A stretch of DNA of 7,846 nt from Bacillota bacterium (GTDB lineage: Bacteria > Bacillota > Clostridia > Christensenellales > SZUA-584), in the NCBI GenBank assembly GCA_023428025.1, contig JAEYZN010000029.1:1-7846 (forward strand), written 5' to 3'. The stretch's first letter is position 1; each line of letters opens with the position of its first letter. A model generated the notes under the pieces. It saw only the letters and a list, made by a program, of their open reading frames with translations, ran no database searches and was not told the DNA's origin. The translations under genes were made by a program, and so were the position numbers. Shown here one piece after another: positions 5,880-7,846 of this stretch.

Positions 5880-6350
5880 TCAAATCGTCAGGTCGTTCTC
5901 ATCTTTGAGCCGTATGGCTTTGTCAAACACGGCGGCCAGCGTCTGGCAGAACAGACTGGCCAATATGGCCAGGACTGCCACCACAGGCGTCAGCACAGTG
6001 AAATCGACAAGCGATTTGACGACAAGCAGCACAAAGGCCGCGGCGCAAACATAAGACGTGTACTTCAGATAAAGCACATTTTTGTAAACAAACGGCGAGC
6101 TTTCGATGACCGTTTTGAGCAGCTTCTGCAAAAAAAGAAGGATAAACCAGCAGCACACGCAGCACAGCTCCAGCAGCGCGAACGACAGCCATTTGTTCTG
6201 TGAAGCGCCTGTGAAGTAGCTGTTGATGATGCTGTCCTTCATCATTGCAGTCATGATGGGCAAGGCGATGATAAAAATTGTCCCAAGAACCAGCGTGATT
6301 TCGAGCATACGCTTTAAAATCAATGGGATGTTCCATAAACTTTTATCCAT
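5880..6350 (-). CDS. DUF2975 family membrane protein
   Basis: This 156-residue integral membrane protein has four predicted helices: around LEITLVLGTIFIIALPIM (15-32), SFALLELCCVCCWFILLFL, YVCAAAFVLLVVKSLVDF and LTPVVAVLAILASLFCQTL. The cytoplasmic-looking ESSPFVYKNVLYLKY between helices 2 and 3 matches the conserved PFV region of DUF2975. The C-terminus (AIRLKDENDLTI) is also typical of the family. The ATG at 6350 follows a near-perfect GGAGGTGAAC, so an upstream in-frame start at 6380 is rejected. It is first in an operon with the XRE regulator, the usual pairing (as yoaS/yozG in Bacillus subtilis). The biochemical function of the family is unknown. Helix 2 is unusually rich in cysteine (CCVCC). 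Confidence 0.88.
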   Translation of the reverse strand: MDKSLWNIPLILKRMLEITLVLGTIFIIALPIMTAMMKDSIINSYFTGASQNKWLSFALLELCCVCCWFILLFLQKLLKTVIESSPFVYKNVLYLKYTSYVCAAAFVLLVVKSLVDFTVLTPVVAVLAILASLFCQTLAAVFDKAIRLKDENDLTI

Positions 6351-6370
6351 GTTCACCTCCATCAAGCGAG

Positions 6371-6399
6371 AGAATAGCATAATAGGTACTTAAAGTCAA
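6371..6399 (-). promoter_or_regulatory. Sigma-A-like promoter of the DUF2975/XRE operon
   Basis: On the minus strand TTGACT (6399-6394), a 17-base spacer and TATTCT (6376-6371) form a good promoter. Transcription would begin only a few bases before the ribosome binding site at 6360-6351, so the leader is very short. Confidence 0.7.
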
Positions 6400-6458
6400 C
6401 GATTAATTATTGGCTTTCAATAACTATATCATACTTGTCCGCTCTTTGGGACAGTTTT

Positions 6459-6467
6459 TGTGATAAT
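6459..6467 (+). promoter_or_regulatory. Possible extended -10 promoter of rmuC
   Basis: TGTGATAAT (6459-6467) fits an extended -10 element (TGnTATAAT) with two base changes. No convincing -35 box lies 16-18 bases upstream. The position is right for a short leader before the GGGGG ribosome site at 6481-6485. Confidence 0.4.
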
Positions 6468-6493
6468 ATAAACACCCTAAGGGGGTATTGTTT

Positions 6494-7699
6494 ATGGATA
6501 CAGGGGGCTACATTCTGGCTGGCGCGGGTATCCTGCTGCAGCTGGCCGTTATCATCGTGCTGATCACCAGAAAAAACAAATCGACGGACGTGGGCGCGTC
6601 GATAGAGCGGCTTGAAGCCACACTTTTCAGGCTGCTGGCGGATATGAAAAAGCAGAACACGGACAGCGCCTACCAGCAACGCCGCGAGGTGATCGAGATG
6701 TTCGGGGCGCTGGGCGACGGCCTCACGCGCACGCTGAACGACACCGCCCGGTCCAGCGGCGACAGCATGGACAAGCTGCGCAATTCCGTAGAGACTCGTC
6801 TCAAGGAAATTTCCGAAACGACGGAAAAACGGCTGGAGCAGATGCGAAAGACGGTGGACGAGCAGCTTTCGGACATGCTGCAAAAGCGGCTGACCGGCTC
6901 GTTCAAGCAGGTATCGGACCAGCTTGAGCAGGTTTTCAAAAGCATGGGCGAGGTGCGCAGCCTGGCCGCAGGCGTGGGCGACTTAAAACGCGTGCTGTCC
7001 AACGTGAAGGTGCGCGGCACCTGGGGCGAAACGCAGTTGGGCGCGCTCATCTCCGCGATGCTCTCCCCCGTTCAGTATTTGTGCAACGCCGCCGTGAAGG
7101 ACAACCGCGAACGCGTTGAATTCGCCATCGTGATGCCCGGCGCCGCGGGCGACAGCGTGCTGCTCCCCATCGACTCCAAATTCCCGATGGAGGCATACAT
7201 TAAAAAAGAGGAGCTGCTGGACGGCGGTGACGCCGAGACAGCCAGGGAGGCGCTCAAGTCTCTTGCCAAAACGCTGGTGAGCGAGGCCAAGCGTATTCAC
7301 GATAAATACGTTAATCCGCCGGTGACCACCGACTTTGCCATCATGTATCTGCCCACCGAAGGGCTGTATGCCGACGCCATCTCGATGGGTGTCTTCGATG
7401 TCTGCCAGAGGGAGTATCACGTAACTGTGGCGGGCCCTTCCACGCTCACAGCGCTGCTGAACAGCCTGCAAATGGGTTTCCGCACGCTGGCTATCGAGCA
7501 GCAGTCTGGCGAGGTCCTGCGGCTTCTGGAGGCCATCCGCAAGGCGTTCTCCTCCTTCACCGACGCGATAGAGCGGACGCAGCGCAGCCTTCAGGCCGCG
7601 CAGAACAATCTGGACGACGCGTCCCGACGATCCCGAACGATTGAAAAGGAGCTGCAGCGCGTGGACAGCGTGGCGGGGCCGGCGTTGATCGATTCTTAG
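6494..7699 (+). CDS. rmuC: RmuC-family DNA recombination protein
   Basis: This 401-residue protein belongs to the RmuC family, whose Escherichia coli member limits inversions at short inverted repeats and has a predicted nuclease-like core. An N-terminal membrane helix (about 8-25, YILAGAGILLQLAVIIVLI) precedes a long coiled-coil rich in Glu, Lys, Arg and Gln (about 35-150). The RmuC core follows, with VRGTWGETQLGALI, VEFAIVMPG, LPIDSKFPMEAY and a C-terminal MGFRTLAIEQQSGEVLRLL. A second coiled-coil ends the protein. The length is usual. A TTG at 6488 lies only two bases from the G-run, so ATG 6494, eight bases after GGGGG, is preferred. It appears monocistronic and functionally unrelated to the electron-transfer genes. 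Confidence 0.93.
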   Translation: MDTGGYILAGAGILLQLAVIIVLITRKNKSTDVGASIERLEATLFRLLADMKKQNTDSAYQQRREVIEMFGALGDGLTRTLNDTARSSGDSMDKLRNSVETRLKEISETTEKRLEQMRKTVDEQLSDMLQKRLTGSFKQVSDQLEQVFKSMGEVRSLAAGVGDLKRVLSNVKVRGTWGETQLGALISAMLSPVQYLCNAAVKDNRERVEFAIVMPGAAGDSVLLPIDSKFPMEAYIKKEELLDGGDAETAREALKSLAKTLVSEAKRIHDKYVNPPVTTDFAIMYLPTEGLYADAISMGVFDVCQREYHVTVAGPSTLTALLNSLQMGFRTLAIEQQSGEVLRLLEAIRKAFSSFTDAIERTQRSLQAAQNNLDDASRRSRTIEKELQRVDSVAGPALIDS

Positions 7700-7748
7700 A
7701 ATATTTAAATCAATCTCAAATCGCGGTGAATCGTACAATATGCACCAA

Positions 7749-7775
7749 ATATACGTCTGTCACGTAGTATAGACT
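7749..7775 (+). promoter_or_regulatory. Possible sigma-E-like promoter for the edge gene
   Basis: ATATA (7749-7753), 14 bases and TATAGACT (7768-7775) resemble the mother-cell sporulation sigma-E pattern (ATATT, 14 bases, CATACAnT). An alternative housekeeping -10 TATAAA lies at 7783-7788 without a well-placed -35. The match is weak and only suggestive. Confidence 0.2.
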
Positions 7776-7822
7776 AAGCCTTTATAAAAAAGGATACCGA
7801 CAAATACAAGGAGGACGTATAT

Positions 7823-7846
7823 ATGGGATTTGATGGTGGATTCGGT
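7823..7846 (+). CDS. Start of an unidentified Gly-rich protein gene (partial, cut by right edge)
   Basis: An ATG lies 8 bases after a strong AAGGAGG (7808-7814) and opens MGFDGGFG before the window ends. Eight codons are too few to assign a family. The Gly/Phe-rich opening recalls small hydrophobic or sporulation-associated proteins of Clostridia and Bacilli, but this is a guess. The 123 bases between rmuC and this gene show no clear terminator. Confidence 0.6.

Noticed and set aside
5536..6054. A 172-codon plus-strand frame over the XRE/DUF2975 operon
   Set aside because: It is antisense to three genes with good ribosome sites and recognisable families; no support for expression.
6474..6486. 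ACCC/GGGT hairpin masking the rmuC ribosome site
   Set aside because: Only four base pairs at the likely extreme 5' end of the transcript; too weak to claim.
6983..7738. A 251-codon minus-strand frame inside rmuC
   Set aside because: The plus strand carries the conserved RmuC core; this is a mirror frame without a start signal.
7779..7795. CCTTTATAAAAAAGG as a terminator after rmuC
   Set aside because: The stem is five A/T-rich pairs at most with no following T-run.

Overview
The window looks like chromosomal DNA from a Gram-positive member of the Bacillota, most likely Clostridia. The reasons are strong GGAGG-type ribosome binding sites, sigma-A-like promoters in AT-rich spacers between GC-rich genes, two secreted lipoproteins with LxGC lipoboxes, and an XRE/DUF2975 gene pair typical of Firmicutes. 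Species cannot be named from the sequence alone.

Positions 1-5385 hold what I read as part of a flavin-based extracellular electron transfer (FLEET) locus of the kind described in Listeria. On the minus strand an operon encodes a UbiA/MenA-type quinone prenyltransferase (2711-1770), followed 15 bases later by a type II NADH dehydrogenase with a C-terminal DoxX-like membrane domain (1754 to beyond position 1). On the plus strand, diverging from a shared 277-base regulatory region, lies a lipoprotein with two tandem FMN_bind-like domains (2989-4089, PplA-like). After a strong terminator comes a lipoprotein ApbE flavin transferase (4288-5385). The implied circuit is: the prenyltransferase makes a dedicated quinone, NDH-2 passes electrons from NADH to it, and the lipoprotein, probably flavinylated outside the membrane by ApbE, carries electrons outward. 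Other genes of such loci (polyprenyl diphosphate synthase, EetA/EetB, flavin exporter) are not in the window and could lie beyond the left edge.

Positions 5386-5545 hold two facing terminators, which close the plus-strand apbE unit and a minus-strand operon. That operon (6350 to 5546) encodes a four-helix DUF2975 membrane protein, a small YozG-like XRE regulator starting at TTG, and a 36-residue acidic microprotein whose start overlaps the regulator's stop codon. A good sigma-A-type promoter precedes it.

Positions 6494-7699 encode an RmuC-family protein on the plus strand. At the right edge a further gene starts (7823, MGFDGGFG...), with only eight codons visible. No RNA genes, insertion sequences or CRISPR arrays were seen.
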